DNA of 64,000 nucleotides from Fischerella muscicola PCC 7414 (GTDB taxonomy: Bacteria > Cyanobacteriota > Cyanobacteriia > Cyanobacteriales > Nostocaceae): NCBI RefSeq assembly GCF_000317205.1, contig NZ_AJLK01000058.1, positions 1 to 64,000 on the forward strand, written 5' to 3'. Shown piece by piece: positions 46,131 through 55,168 of this stretch. Below the pieces are notes generated by a model. That model did no database searches. It worked only from the letters and a program-made list of their open reading frames with translations, and was not told where the DNA came from. Within the stretch, counting starts at the first letter, position 1; each line of letters begins with the position of its first letter. A program made the translations under genes and the position numbers.

Positions 46131-46895
46131 ATGTCCGAAACAGCCCTCACAGCACCCTATGTAACCCTGCCACCAACCCAAGCAGAACTCCCCTATGATG
46201 ATGGTGAGCCGATGGAGAGTCAGCGCCACAAATTGCAAATGGATTTGTTAATTGACGCCTTAACGCCTTGGTTGGAACAGCGAGAGGATGGTTATGTAGG
46301 CGGTAATATGTTCGTCTACTACAGCATGGCCCAAATACGGAATAAAGATTTTAAAGGGCCAGACTTTTTTGCTGTATTGGGAGTGCCAAAAGGAGAACGT
46401 CGCAGTTGGGTAATTTGGGAAGAAGAAAAAGCACCGGATGTAATCATTGAGTTATTGTCTGATAGTACCGCCGCAGTTGATAAAAATCAGAAAAAGTTAA
46501 TTTATCAAAATCAGATCCGCGTGCCAGAATATTTTTGGTTTGACCCCTTTAATCCTGATGATTGGGCTGGTTTCTTTTTAAGTAGTGGAGTCTACCAACC
46601 CTTAGTTGCCAATGAACGCGATCAATTAGTCAGTAAGTCATTGAATTTAGGACTGCAACTTTGGCATGGAAATTATAAAGGTGTTGAAACAACTTGGCTA
46701 CGCTGGGCAACATTAGAAGGAGAACTGCTACCAACATCAGAGGAAATTGCACAACAGGAAAGACAAAGAGCAGAACAAGCAGAGTCTAGGTTATTACAAA
46801 CAGCACGCAATCTTCTGCAAACAGGAATGACAGCAGAACAAGTGGCAAATTTAACAGGTCTGTCTACATCTCAAATAGAACAGCTAACTAAGTAG
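46131..46895 (+). CDS. Uma2-family (DUF820) nuclease-like protein
   Basis: This 254-residue PD-(D/E)XK-fold protein is of the Uma2 type, abundant in cyanobacteria and often called endonuclease without proof. Core segments are FKGPDFFAVLGV, SWVIWEEEKAPDVIIELLSDST and VPEYFWFDPF. The C-terminal part is a coiled coil (QQERQRAEQAESRLLQ) followed by a short helix-turn-like LTGLSTSQIEQL. It is the intact paralogue of the frameshifted gene at 25384. Confidence 0.88.
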   Translation: MSETALTAPYVTLPPTQAELPYDDGEPMESQRHKLQMDLLIDALTPWLEQREDGYVGGNMFVYYSMAQIRNKDFKGPDFFAVLGVPKGERRSWVIWEEEKAPDVIIELLSDSTAAVDKNQKKLIYQNQIRVPEYFWFDPFNPDDWAGFFLSSGVYQPLVANERDQLVSKSLNLGLQLWHGNYKGVETTWLRWATLEGELLPTSEEIAQQERQRAEQAESRLLQTARNLLQTGMTAEQVANLTGLSTSQIEQLTK

Positions 46896-46983
46896 GTCAG
46901 CACAAATAAAATTAACTAGCTAGGATAGTCATTTGTCATTTGTCATTAGGTAGGAGCAAACGCTTAACTCAATTAAATAAGTA

Positions 46984-47059
46984 CAACTTTGCATTAATTC
47001 GTAGTGTTTTTAAACGCAAAGGATCGCAAAGGGACGCAGAGTATGGCTACAGGAATTTT
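46984..47059. repeat. Dispersed intergenic repeat, copy B
   Basis: Inverted relative of 114-199, sharing the GTAGTGTTTTTAAACGCAAA block and a 3' AGGAATTTTA. It lies between the Uma2 gene and the alpha/beta hydrolase gene. Confidence 0.6.
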
Positions 47060-47123
47060 ACTATGAGTTTTCGCAGATCAAGTCTACTTAATTTATAACT
47101 CAGAATTTCTAATTCCTACTTAT

Positions 47124-48014
47124 CTACAAATATCGCTGTAATAACCCAATCACTACCTCTGGCTGTTCTAGATGTGGTAGCACTCCCGTATTTGGAATGA
47201 CATGAAAATCTCGAATTGATCTGGAATTCAACTTTGCTAATCGTTGTCCTAATTTCACACTTGTAAATTGTGCCTCTTTCCCCCAAAAAATTACTGTGGG
47301 AATATTTAGTTGTTCAATATACAAACTTAAATCAAAATAAAGGTCGCCCCGCAAAAATGCCAAAGCTGCAAATTTGGCATTCGGCTGTTGAGCAGAAAAT
47401 AAATATGCCTCTACTATTTCGGGCGAAACTCGTTCTGGTTTGGCAAACAAAAAACTTCGCAAAAAGTTATTTACTGCTATTTCATTCTCAGCACCCAAAG
47501 TGTAAATTAAATTATCTAGTAGTGGAGTGTTAATCACCTGAAGCGGCAGTCTGCGTCCTGCACCTTGTCCAAAGTCATCAAAACCAGAAGGGCAAACTAA
47601 ATACAACTCCTGAAATAAAAAAGGTTGAGCAATCGCCAGTCGAATCATCAAAGCAGCAGTTAAGGAAGACGCCACCACCTTTACAGGCGGGCAACAAGTG
47701 TGTCTGATAAATTCTGTGATAGTTGTTAAATAATCATTAATTTGATAATCCCGGACTGGGTGAGTAGAATCTCCCCAACCAATTAAGTCTGGTGCGAGTA
47801 TGCGGTGAGAAGTAGCAAAAGCAGGATAAACTTTTGACCATTCATAAGCAGAAGACCCACCACCAAAACAGTGAAGAAATATTAGTGGTGGTAAATCTTC
47901 AGTCTCGGCATAACACCAAGGTGCAGCAGTTTGGGTGTAGTAAACCATTGACCCTAAAGAGGTGTTAATTGTTTTATGCCCGAAGCCTGGAGGTTGGAAC
48001 TGAAGCATATTCAT
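47124..48014 (-). CDS. Alpha/beta hydrolase
   Basis: This 296-residue alpha/beta-fold protein has the oxyanion-region FLHCFGGGSSAYEW, LAPDLIGWGDS and a C-terminal IPNTGVLPHLEQPE with the likely catalytic His. The nucleophile elbow, normally GxSxG, reads VVASSLTAAL, so the flanking glycines are replaced by Ala and Thr. The serine remains, so it may still be active. Substrate is unknown; cyanobacterial relatives are sometimes annotated as haloperoxidase-like or pigment esterases without evidence. Confidence 0.82.
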   Translation of the reverse strand: MNMLQFQPPGFGHKTINTSLGSMVYYTQTAAPWCYAETEDLPPLIFLHCFGGGSSAYEWSKVYPAFATSHRILAPDLIGWGDSTHPVRDYQINDYLTTITEFIRHTCCPPVKVVASSLTAALMIRLAIAQPFLFQELYLVCPSGFDDFGQGAGRRLPLQVINTPLLDNLIYTLGAENEIAVNNFLRSFLFAKPERVSPEIVEAYLFSAQQPNAKFAALAFLRGDLYFDLSLYIEQLNIPTVIFWGKEAQFTSVKLGQRLAKLNSRSIRDFHVIPNTGVLPHLEQPEVVIGLLQRYL

Positions 48015-48191
48015 CAGTTATTAGTCATTGGTCATTGGTCATTGGTGATTGCTCAATGCTATTCTTTACAATTAACCATTCCTTTTTATTACCCTTTATC
48101 TTTTTCATTCTCCCTTTTCCCTTATTATTTGCGCTAGTAAACATTTTGTCATCGTGTGGCAAGATGAATAAAAACACTCCATCAGCCCACC

Positions 48192-49499
48192 ATGTTAGGA
48201 AAGCTACTAGACGGTCGTTACAGAGTAATCCAAGTCCTGAGTGCCGGAGGATTTGGTGAAACTTATATTGCTGAAGATACCCGCCGACCAGGCAACCCTA
48301 AATGCGTTCTTAAGTTGCTGAAGCCTGCAAGTTCCGAACCCTATTATTTGCAAACTGCCAGGCGCTTATTTAATAGTGAGGCTGAGATACTAGAACAACT
48401 GGGAAATCATGACCAAATTCCTCGTCTGTTGGCTTATTTTGAAGAGAGCGAAGAATTTTGCTTAGTGCAAGAGTTGATTGTTGGACACCCACTCAGTGCA
48501 GAAATGCGAAGTGGTCAACCTTGGACTGAAAGCCAAGTTATTCAGATGTTACAGGATGTTTTGGGAGTGTTGGAATTTGTTCACGGATACAATGTGATTC
48601 ATCGTGATATCAAGCCTGATAATTTAATTAGACGTGACTTGGATGGTAAATTAGTTTTAATTGACTTTGGGGCTGTGAAACAAATGCGATCGCAACTCGC
48701 AGTTTCTCCTAGTCAAATGGCTGCGACTGTTGCGATTGGTACTCCTGGTTATATGCCAGCAGAACAGGCCCAAGGCAGACCACGCCCAAATAGTGATATT
48801 TATGCTGTTGGGATCATCGCCATCCAAGCACTAACGGGAATTTTGCCAACTCAGTTGCAGGAAAATCCTGAAACTGGGGAAATTATCTGGCCCAACCAAG
48901 CCCAAGCCTCCCCCAGACTCATAGCCATTTTACAGAAAATGGTGCGCTACCACTACCGCGATCGCTATCAATCTGCAACAGAAGTCTTGCGGGATCTTCA
49001 GCAATTACAAAATCCGTTTCCACCGACACAACCCCAAATTTCATCTGCCAACGCCCAATCAACTATGCCGCAGCTGATGAATATGTACCCGCAAACATCA
49101 GTACCCCCTTCTGGTGTCACAGATTACTCCACACCCTCTTCACAAGTTGCACCGCCACCCGCTTGGATCAACAAAACTCTTTCTGTAGCTAGATTCTTAC
49201 CTTTTGTCGGTGCGGCAGGATTATTTTTATTTAAAGCACCCACCTGGATTATCTTGTTAGGTATTGGTTTAGCAACTTTTGGAGTCGGTTTATTCTTCCT
49301 GCGTTCTTCATATCCAAGATTAGCAAAAGATTACGACGCAGTTTTTGCTGTAGTTTTCTGTTTATGTGGTGTACTGCTGCTATTTCAAGAATATCAATCC
49401 TATGGCAATCAAGAAATACCAATCACCCAGTTTTTACTAGCAGGAGCAGGTATATATTCTGCTGCGGAGTGTATTCGTTTACGTGGCATGAATAAATAA
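48192..49499 (+). CDS. Ser/Thr protein kinase with C-terminal Ycf66-like membrane domain
   Basis: This is a 435-residue Hanks-type kinase. The glycine loop LSAGGFGETYIA, Lys41, catalytic VIHRDIKPDN and the DFG in LIDFGAVKQM are intact. The kinase domain ends near residue 275. After a Pro/Gln linker, the last ~105 residues form three hydrophobic helices that resemble Ycf66. The shared features are FLRSSYPRLAKDYDAVF, then LCGVLLLFQ, then SAAECIRLRG. The stand-alone Ycf66 gene follows 197 bp downstream. The kinase is therefore probably bound to a membrane, perhaps the thylakoid. Substrates are unknown. Confidence 0.88.
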   Translation: MLGKLLDGRYRVIQVLSAGGFGETYIAEDTRRPGNPKCVLKLLKPASSEPYYLQTARRLFNSEAEILEQLGNHDQIPRLLAYFEESEEFCLVQELIVGHPLSAEMRSGQPWTESQVIQMLQDVLGVLEFVHGYNVIHRDIKPDNLIRRDLDGKLVLIDFGAVKQMRSQLAVSPSQMAATVAIGTPGYMPAEQAQGRPRPNSDIYAVGIIAIQALTGILPTQLQENPETGEIIWPNQAQASPRLIAILQKMVRYHYRDRYQSATEVLRDLQQLQNPFPPTQPQISSANAQSTMPQLMNMYPQTSVPPSGVTDYSTPSSQVAPPPAWINKTLSVARFLPFVGAAGLFLFKAPTWIILLGIGLATFGVGLFFLRSSYPRLAKDYDAVFAVVFCLCGVLLLFQEYQSYGNQEIPITQFLLAGAGIYSAAECIRLRGMNK

Positions 49500-49503
49500 T
49501 AAA

Positions 49504-49604
49504 TTGTTGTTTGTTGTTTGTTGTTTGTTGTTTGTTGTTTGTTGTTTGTTGTTTGTTGTTTGTTGTTTGTTGTTTGTTGTTTGTTGTTTGTTGTTTGTTG
49601 TTTG
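49504..49604. repeat. Seven-base tandem repeat (TTGTTGT)n
   Basis: About 14 perfect copies of a 7-bp unit lie between the kinase and Ycf66 genes. Heptamer repeats of this kind are typical of heterocystous cyanobacterial genomes and are likely to vary in copy number. Confidence 0.9.
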
Positions 49605-49696
49605 AGCCAAAAATTTACTCAATGTTAACTATTGTATGGGTGCAAAGCTTTGCGCTCTGACTAACCACTAACCAATTACCATTAACTTCTAGATAA

Positions 49697-49966
49697 ATGT
49701 TTAATAATCCACTTAATCTAATTGGCACAATTTTAATTATTGCAGCTATTGCTCTATCTGTTATGCCTTTTTTGCGTCCTAAGCTATTCCGTCGTCAAGA
49801 TATAGTATTAATAATAGTGTATTTTATTGCTGGTTTTATTCTGTTTTTTACAGACAGATGGTATGGCAAAGAATTAATCCAGTTTAATTTAATCCTTCTG
49901 ACCATATCTGCTATTTTTTACACTTTTGAAAGTATCCGATTGCGAAGTAAAAATCCACAACAGTAA
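49697..49966 (+). CDS. Ycf66-family membrane protein
   Basis: This 89-residue protein has three hydrophobic segments with the Ycf66 pattern: PFLRPKLFRRQDIV after the first helix, FIAGFILFFTD, and a C-terminal FYTFESIRLRS. Ycf66 is conserved in cyanobacteria and some plastid genomes with unknown function. Its stop lies 11 bp before the SDR-CIA30 start, so those two genes may be co-transcribed. Confidence 0.8.
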   Translation: MFNNPLNLIGTILIIAAIALSVMPFLRPKLFRRQDIVLIIVYFIAGFILFFTDRWYGKELIQFNLILLTISAIFYTFESIRLRSKNPQQ

Positions 49967-49976
49967 GGATACGATT

Positions 49977-51479
49977 ATGACTGATAAAAATCGCTCTCAA
50001 TGGGACTTAGGAAGATTTATCGAAACCCTTACTTATTTTGAAGTTGTACCTTTGATTAACTGGATACAAGATTTCTTCCAAGGTCGTACCAAGGATAATC
50101 AAAACCAACCAAATGGAGCAAAGCAAGTGGGTGTAATACTAGTAGCAGGTGCGACGGGTGGTGTTGGGAAGCGAGTGGTACGGCGACTAGTTGAACAAGG
50201 TTATCGAGTGCGATCGCTTGTGCGTGATATTGAGAGAGCGCGCTCAATTCTTGGTGATAGTACTGAGTTAGTAGTTGCAGATATTACTAATTCAGAAACA
50301 TTAACATCCCTAGTAATGGCTAACATCCAAGCAATCATTTGTTGTACAGCAGTGCGTGTACAGCCAAAAGAAGGAGATACACCAGAACGAGAAAAATACT
50401 ATCAAGGTGTGAAATTTTATCAGCCAGAAATAGTCGGCGACACTCCAGAAAATGTGGAGTATCGAGGCGTAAAAAATTTAGTAGAAGCAGCTGCGAAATA
50501 TTTGCCTGCTTCAGGAGAAAAAATATTATTTGATTTCACCAACCCATCCACAGAAATGAAAAATATTTGGGGTGCAGTAGATGATGTAGTTATGGGTGGA
50601 GTCAGTGAAAGTAATATTCAATTAGTAGAAGGTACAGCTTTATTTGCCGGTAATGTTTCCACTGCTAACTCTGGTGGTTTTGCTTCTGTCAGAACGAAAA
50701 ATTTCTCTCCTGCTTTTAATTTATCTGGCTACGAAGGTATAAAATTACGCGTGAGAGGTGATGGCAAGCGTTATAAATTTTTTCTGCGTACAGACACAAA
50801 ATGGGATGGTATTGGTTATAGTTATTCCTTCGACACAATAGCAAATACTTGGATAGATGTTCGCATTCCATTTGCAGATTTGATTCCTGTCTTCAGGGCT
50901 AAAACTTTGCAAGATTGTCCACCAATTGACACCAATCAAATTTCCTCATTCCAGTTAATGTTGAGTAAGTTTGAATATGATGGTGAATTAAATCCGCAAT
51001 TTTCTCCTGGTGGTTTTGCCTTGCAGGTAGAATCAATCAAAGCCTATGGAGGGGAAACTTTACCACAATTTATTCTTGTTAGTTCCGCAGGGGTGACTCG
51101 TCCAGGACGTCCAGGAATTAATTTAGAGGAAGAACCACCAGCAGTCAGATTAAACGACCAATTGGGAGGTATTCTGACTTGGAAATTAAAGGGCGAAGAC
51201 AGTTTACGAGCAAGTGGAATTCCCTATACAATTATTAGACCTTGTGCATTGACAGAAGAAGCGGGCGGCAAATCACTGATATTTGAACAAGGCGACAATA
51301 TTAGGGGAAAAATTAGTCGCGAAGATGTGGCAGAAATTTGTTTACAAGCGCTACGACAACCCCAGGCGTGTAACCTCACTTTTGAAGTCAAAGAGGGGGA
51401 AGATCGCGCTAGTTCTATAGAGTGGCAAAAATTATTTGCCCAACTACAACCTGATTCAGCAAGTCAAAGACAGCCATAG
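49977..51479 (+). CDS. NAD(P)-binding SDR with inserted CIA30 domain
   Basis: This 500-residue protein starts with an atypical SDR Rossmann fold (GVILVAGATGGVGKRVV near residue 55). It is interrupted at about 170 by a CIA30 beta-sandwich (ILFDFTNPS to VESIKAYGG, about 170-350), then the SDR half resumes (PQFILVSSAGVTRPGRPG to the end). CIA30 was named from mitochondrial complex I assembly. In cyanobacteria a role in NDH-1 or membrane-complex assembly is only a guess. ATG at 49977 follows AAGGAT. The TAG stop is supplied by the left end of a MITE-like element (51477). Confidence 0.85.
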   Translation: MTDKNRSQWDLGRFIETLTYFEVVPLINWIQDFFQGRTKDNQNQPNGAKQVGVILVAGATGGVGKRVVRRLVEQGYRVRSLVRDIERARSILGDSTELVVADITNSETLTSLVMANIQAIICCTAVRVQPKEGDTPEREKYYQGVKFYQPEIVGDTPENVEYRGVKNLVEAAAKYLPASGEKILFDFTNPSTEMKNIWGAVDDVVMGGVSESNIQLVEGTALFAGNVSTANSGGFASVRTKNFSPAFNLSGYEGIKLRVRGDGKRYKFFLRTDTKWDGIGYSYSFDTIANTWIDVRIPFADLIPVFRAKTLQDCPPIDTNQISSFQLMLSKFEYDGELNPQFSPGGFALQVESIKAYGGETLPQFILVSSAGVTRPGRPGINLEEEPPAVRLNDQLGGILTWKLKGEDSLRASGIPYTIIRPCALTEEAGGKSLIFEQGDNIRGKISREDVAEICLQALRQPQACNLTFEVKEGEDRASSIEWQKLFAQLQPDSASQRQP

Positions 51480-51537
51480 CAATTCTAAATCAGTTGTGAA
51501 AAACAAGCTCCCCGACTTTTTAGAAAAGTTGGGGTTC
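51477..51537. mobile_element. MITE-like element, family 1, copy 3 (left part)
   Basis: TAGCAATTCTAAATCAGTTG and GAAAAACAAG match the left arm of the element at 2447, followed by a diverged hairpin (CTCCCCGACTTTT and its near complement). No matching right terminus is seen within the next 100 bp. Its first three bases form the stop codon of the preceding gene. The following gap to 51778 holds nothing further that I recognise. Confidence 0.6.
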
Positions 51538-51778
51538 TCTCAGAATTTTGCACCAATCTCAGTAAGCCTCAAATCCCTAATAAAACTGAACTTCCTTTGC
51601 AGTCTGCTTTATAGCTTCTTAGTCACCCCTTCAGGTATATCTCTTAATACAGTTATTACCCTTCACTGAACTGTATTGAGAAGTAGGATGCGATCGCATT
51701 GAGGAAAGAGTGCGTACTAAGAGGGAGTAGCTTGTCGCCGAATATTGCTGCTTTTGAGAGTAGGGTATCAGTAGTAAA

Positions 51779-52117
51779 TTATTGATAAATTCGCCGGAGT
51801 TCTTCTAGAGTATTCACGGTTTTGATACTGGTGAGAATCGCCCTTAATATCTCCACATCCTGTATCTGAGAGATTTCTGGTAACATTGTTAACCCCTCGC
51901 TGCCAAATTTTAACTCCAATCCCATTTCAATGGCTTCAAGCAACCCTTCCCTTATACCTTTTTGAATCCCCCTTCTCTCTACGCTAGTAATATAAGGCAT
52001 TTTCTTTTCCTCCTCATATTGAATCACTTCCTGCCAAAAACTGTTTTCTAATTCTTCAGGTAATCTCATCACCCAGTCGATAAATTTAAACAAGTTGATG
52101 ATATCTTCGCGCTGATA
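51779..52117 (-). pseudogene. 3' remnant of an Rpn/PD-(D/E)XK transposase-type gene
   Basis: Read on the minus strand, the frame gives YQREDIINLFKFIDWVM then RLPEELENSFWQEV and ends in a helical TVNTLEELRRIYQ. This is the usual C-terminal third of cyanobacterial Rpn-family (recombination-promoting nuclease) proteins. The catalytic N-terminal part is missing. It is abutted directly by an unrelated DUF4058 remnant. A TTG at 52093 could start a 104-residue product, but with no nuclease core. Confidence 0.7.
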
Positions 52118-52411
52118 GTGTAATTTATGACTAAATCATATCCAGATACATCATATACTTCATTTAACAAAGCCTGTAAATCAATAACTGGTTCAGTATC
52201 TCCTGAACGCAAAGGTAAGGAAAAAGTCGGAATTACATCTTGCAAATTAAAAGCATATAAATCAGCATAAGGACGCTTATCACGACGAGCAACCAAAATT
52301 CGATAGTGACTTTCAATATTGCTGTCAATAAAAGGCATTGGTTCACCTTTGTCCTGGAAATAACTCAGGATGTTCTAAATAGGGATTCATGCCTGGAAAT
52401 GGAGAAGACAT
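52118..52411 (-). pseudogene. DUF4058 gene remnant with internal deletion
   Basis: The minus strand begins MSSPFPGMNPYLEHPELFPG, the standard DUF4058 N-terminus, then stops at TGA. It picks up again in another frame at KGEPMPFIDSNIESHYRILV and RRDKRPYADLYAFNLQD to VIDLQALLNEVYD, the standard C-terminal part. The middle of the gene, by my estimate over 150 codons, is deleted at about 52345. After YDLVINY the sequence switches to the Rpn remnant. Confidence 0.75.
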
Positions 52412-52475
52412 GTTTCTACACCTCAAAACTAATTTTTGTCCCTCCTCGCTTGCGGGGAGGAGTTAGAGTGAGAAT

Positions 52476-53048
52476 TTAGGAACAACTAGTCAACGCTGCA
52501 CCACATTGATCTTCACTTGCCAACCAACCTTTGATTCCTTGATATTCTACCTGCGCCCATTCTCCCTGACAGCCTAATAATTTAACACTCGTGCTGGGGG
52601 GAATTCGTCCTACTTTTTGACTTTGCTGATCAGCATTGGTGTAAAGATTCACGCCGTTAGTGCCATAACCCCGCGATGATATACCTAACATTGGCAAATA
52701 CACCCAGCCAGTTCCTTTGAAATCACCAGTCACATCAGTGACTTGCACCCATTTCCCGGAAGCGGCGGTAATTTTTACTGTCTCATTAGCAGCTATTTGC
52801 CCCAAAATTTTGTGAGTTGGACTTGCACCACTCCGCACATTTAAACCTTGTGGATCTTTGCTGACGACGTAGGCAAAAATATCACACTTTTGTTGCTGGG
52901 GTGATTGGGCTAAGACATGATGATTGGCTATACCAGTATTAACAAGTACGCTAATACAACTGAATGACAATACGATCGCTAACTTGGCTGCTTGATTGTT
53001 CACGCTTGTTCTCCGATTTTTGGACACCAGCAATATTGCTGGTGTCAT
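52476..53048 (-). CDS. Secreted protein with two bacterial SH3 domains
   Basis: This 190-residue protein has a signal peptide or anchor (LAIVLSFSCISVLVNTGIA, about 23-41; likely cleavage after VLAQ near 48) and two SH3_3-type domains. These are about 60-120 (GLNVRSGASPTHKILG, WVYLP) and 125-185 (VNLYTNADQQSQKVG, KGWLAS). Such domains bind peptidoglycan or other wall polymers. ATG at 53048 lies 4 bp after the ubiD-like stop, so the pair is probably one operon, although the functions look unrelated. Confidence 0.85.
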   Translation of the reverse strand: MTPAILLVSKNRRTSVNNQAAKLAIVLSFSCISVLVNTGIANHHVLAQSPQQQKCDIFAYVVSKDPQGLNVRSGASPTHKILGQIAANETVKITAASGKWVQVTDVTGDFKGTGWVYLPMLGISSRGYGTNGVNLYTNADQQSQKVGRIPPSTSVKLLGCQGEWAQVEYQGIKGWLASEDQCGAALTSCS

Positions 53049-53052
53049 ATTT

Positions 53053-54561
53053 TTACCTCAAATCGTAACCAAATAAATTCGGATCAACCTCTCCCAGTTG
53101 CAAATCTGCCAAACCGTATTCCGCCCAGCGCCTTTCCACCATCGCCGCTATTTCTGGATCTGATTCTAAGGGTGCGCCCCATTCGTGTTCGGTTTCTGGT
53201 GGTATCTTTGTGGTAGCATCAATTCCCATGCGTCCGCCCAAACCAATCTTTTCACTAGCAAAATCTAAGCTGTCAAAGGGTGTATTGGGCAGAATAAACA
53301 CATCCCGTGTGGGATCTACTTTTGAACTAATCGCCCACACGACTTGACGCGGATCTCTGATATTGATGTCTTTATCAACCACAATCACGAATTTGGTGTA
53401 AGTAAACTGTGGTAACGCACTCCAAAACGCCAATGCTGCCCGTCGCGCTTGCCCAGGATAGGCTTTATCTATAGATATAATTGCCGCTTTGTAACTCAAA
53501 GCTTCCATTGGCAAGAAGAAATCGACTATTTCCGAAACTTGTTGCCGTAGTATCGGAGTATAAATGCGATTAAGAGCGATCGCCATCATCGCTTCTTCTT
53601 TAGGTGGACGTCCACTAAATGTGGTTAAATACATTGGGTCTTTGCGGTGTGTCATACACTGGAAACGAATCAAGGGTGAATCTTCTACACCGCCGTAATA
53701 ACCCATGTGATCGCCAAAAGGCCCGTCTGGTAAAACTTCCCCTGGTGTAATCGTCCCTTCTAAAACAATTTCAGAATCAGCGGGAACTTCCAAATCTACA
53801 GTTTTACACTTTGCCAACTGCACACCAGAACCACCGTAAAGTCCAGCAAATAACCATTCAGATAAATCCACCGGAATTGGTGTGGCTGCTGCCATGATAA
53901 TTAGAGGATCAACGCCGAGTGCGATCGCAATTTCTAGTTTCTTCCCACGTTCAGCTGCTTTACGTAAATGTCTCGCCCCACCCCGCACCGATAACCAATG
54001 CACTGTCATTGTGTTGTGAGATTGTAGTTGTAAGCGATACACACCAACATTGGGTGTTCCTGTCTCGCAATCCTTTGTAATCACCAATCCCAGGGTGATA
54101 ATCTTACCAGCGTCACCTGGATAAGGACGTATCAAAGGTAACTTATTCAAATCCAAATCTTCCCCTTGTATCACCACTTGCTGACAAGCGGGGAAAAAAT
54201 CTCTTCCTGGTTTCGCCTTGAGTACATCAAACAGCACTTTACCAAAATCAATCGCTTGGGAAATCTTTTTGGGCGGCTTGGGTTGTTGCAGCATCGCCAA
54301 CTTTTTACCCAATTCTTCTAACTCCTGTGGATGCTGCATATTCATCGCCCAGCATATCCTTTCCACTGTCCCCATCAGGTTGATTGCCACTGGCACAGAC
54401 GAACCTTTAACGTTTTCAAACAATAACGCCGGGCCACCCTTTTGCAACATGCGGTTGGAAATTTCCGCAATTTCTAAATCTGGATCTACTGGCGCTGTAA
54501 TTCGCTGTAGTTGTCCTTTTTGTTCCAGAAGTTTGATAAATTCCCGTAAATCTCTTGCCAT
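53053..54561 (-). CDS. UbiD-family decarboxylase
   Basis: This is a 502-residue prenylated-FMN-dependent decarboxylase. It begins MARDLREFIKLLEQKGQLQRI and has the family core with PNVGVYRLQLQS, the GPFGDHMGYY loop and VVDKDINIRDPRQVVWAI. In bacteria UbiD decarboxylates 4-hydroxy-3-polyprenylbenzoate. In cyanobacteria, relatives are proposed to serve plastoquinone synthesis. The length fits. The flavin prenyltransferase UbiX is not in this window. Confidence 0.92.
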   Translation of the reverse strand: MARDLREFIKLLEQKGQLQRITAPVDPDLEIAEISNRMLQKGGPALLFENVKGSSVPVAINLMGTVERICWAMNMQHPQELEELGKKLAMLQQPKPPKKISQAIDFGKVLFDVLKAKPGRDFFPACQQVVIQGEDLDLNKLPLIRPYPGDAGKIITLGLVITKDCETGTPNVGVYRLQLQSHNTMTVHWLSVRGGARHLRKAAERGKKLEIAIALGVDPLIIMAAATPIPVDLSEWLFAGLYGGSGVQLAKCKTVDLEVPADSEIVLEGTITPGEVLPDGPFGDHMGYYGGVEDSPLIRFQCMTHRKDPMYLTTFSGRPPKEEAMMAIALNRIYTPILRQQVSEIVDFFLPMEALSYKAAIISIDKAYPGQARRAALAFWSALPQFTYTKFVIVVDKDINIRDPRQVVWAISSKVDPTRDVFILPNTPFDSLDFASEKIGLGGRMGIDATTKIPPETEHEWGAPLESDPEIAAMVERRWAEYGLADLQLGEVDPNLFGYDLR

Positions 54562-54779
54562 TGTGTTAGAAAAATTTTAAGAACTATGAAGCGCTTTTTA
54601 TATTATCTGTTATTTCTCTTGCCTAGCTTGAAAAAGGGTGTATGGGTGTAAGGGTGTGGGGGTGTAGGAAGAGTCAAATTTTCGTGCCCTCGTTGTGGGC
54701 ATAATCGCGCATGGGGTTCTAGCTTCTAACCCTGCTATAAAATTAAGATATTATAGTCAATGGCTTGGAGGCATAAGTA

Positions 54780-55127
54780 ATGTCTAAGATTACTCCAGCG
54801 GCCTTAGCGACGACATTAGCACTAGCAACAATTACTTTCTACCCATCCACAACGCTATCACAAACTCTAAAGGGTGGGCGTAACACAACGCCTCCAACAG
54901 GTTGTTTGTCTAGATATGCTGATGGTACGTATCGTGGTTCCCAACCAGTCACTCGTTACGAGTTTGCTGCTAGGATGAATGCTTGTTTAAATCAGGTGGA
55001 GGAAGTTATTCCCAATCGGGCTAATTTGGCGACTAAATCAGATTTTGATGTTTTAATTAAACGGCAAATAGAGTTAAATCGGCAAGTTCGAGAGTTAAAT
55101 CAGCGTGTTGATAATATTAAAAAATAA
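54780..55127 (+). CDS. Small secreted SLH-like protein
   Basis: This 115-residue protein has a signal peptide (about 1-28, cleavage near LSQ). A single SLH-like motif follows (GCLSRYADGTYRGSQPVTRY, then EFAARMNACLNQVEEV), and a short coiled coil ends it (IELNRQVRELNQRVDNI). The arrangement copies the N-terminal part of cyanobacterial outer-membrane SLH porins but without the barrel. It may bind the cell wall. It has its own start and signal peptide, so I treat it as a gene rather than a fragment. Confidence 0.7.
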   Translation: MSKITPAALATTLALATITFYPSTTLSQTLKGGRNTTPPTGCLSRYADGTYRGSQPVTRYEFAARMNACLNQVEEVIPNRANLATKSDFDVLIKRQIELNRQVRELNQRVDNIKK

Positions 55128-55168
55128 TTTTTTATCGACCACAGACACACACAGATAAATACAGAATA

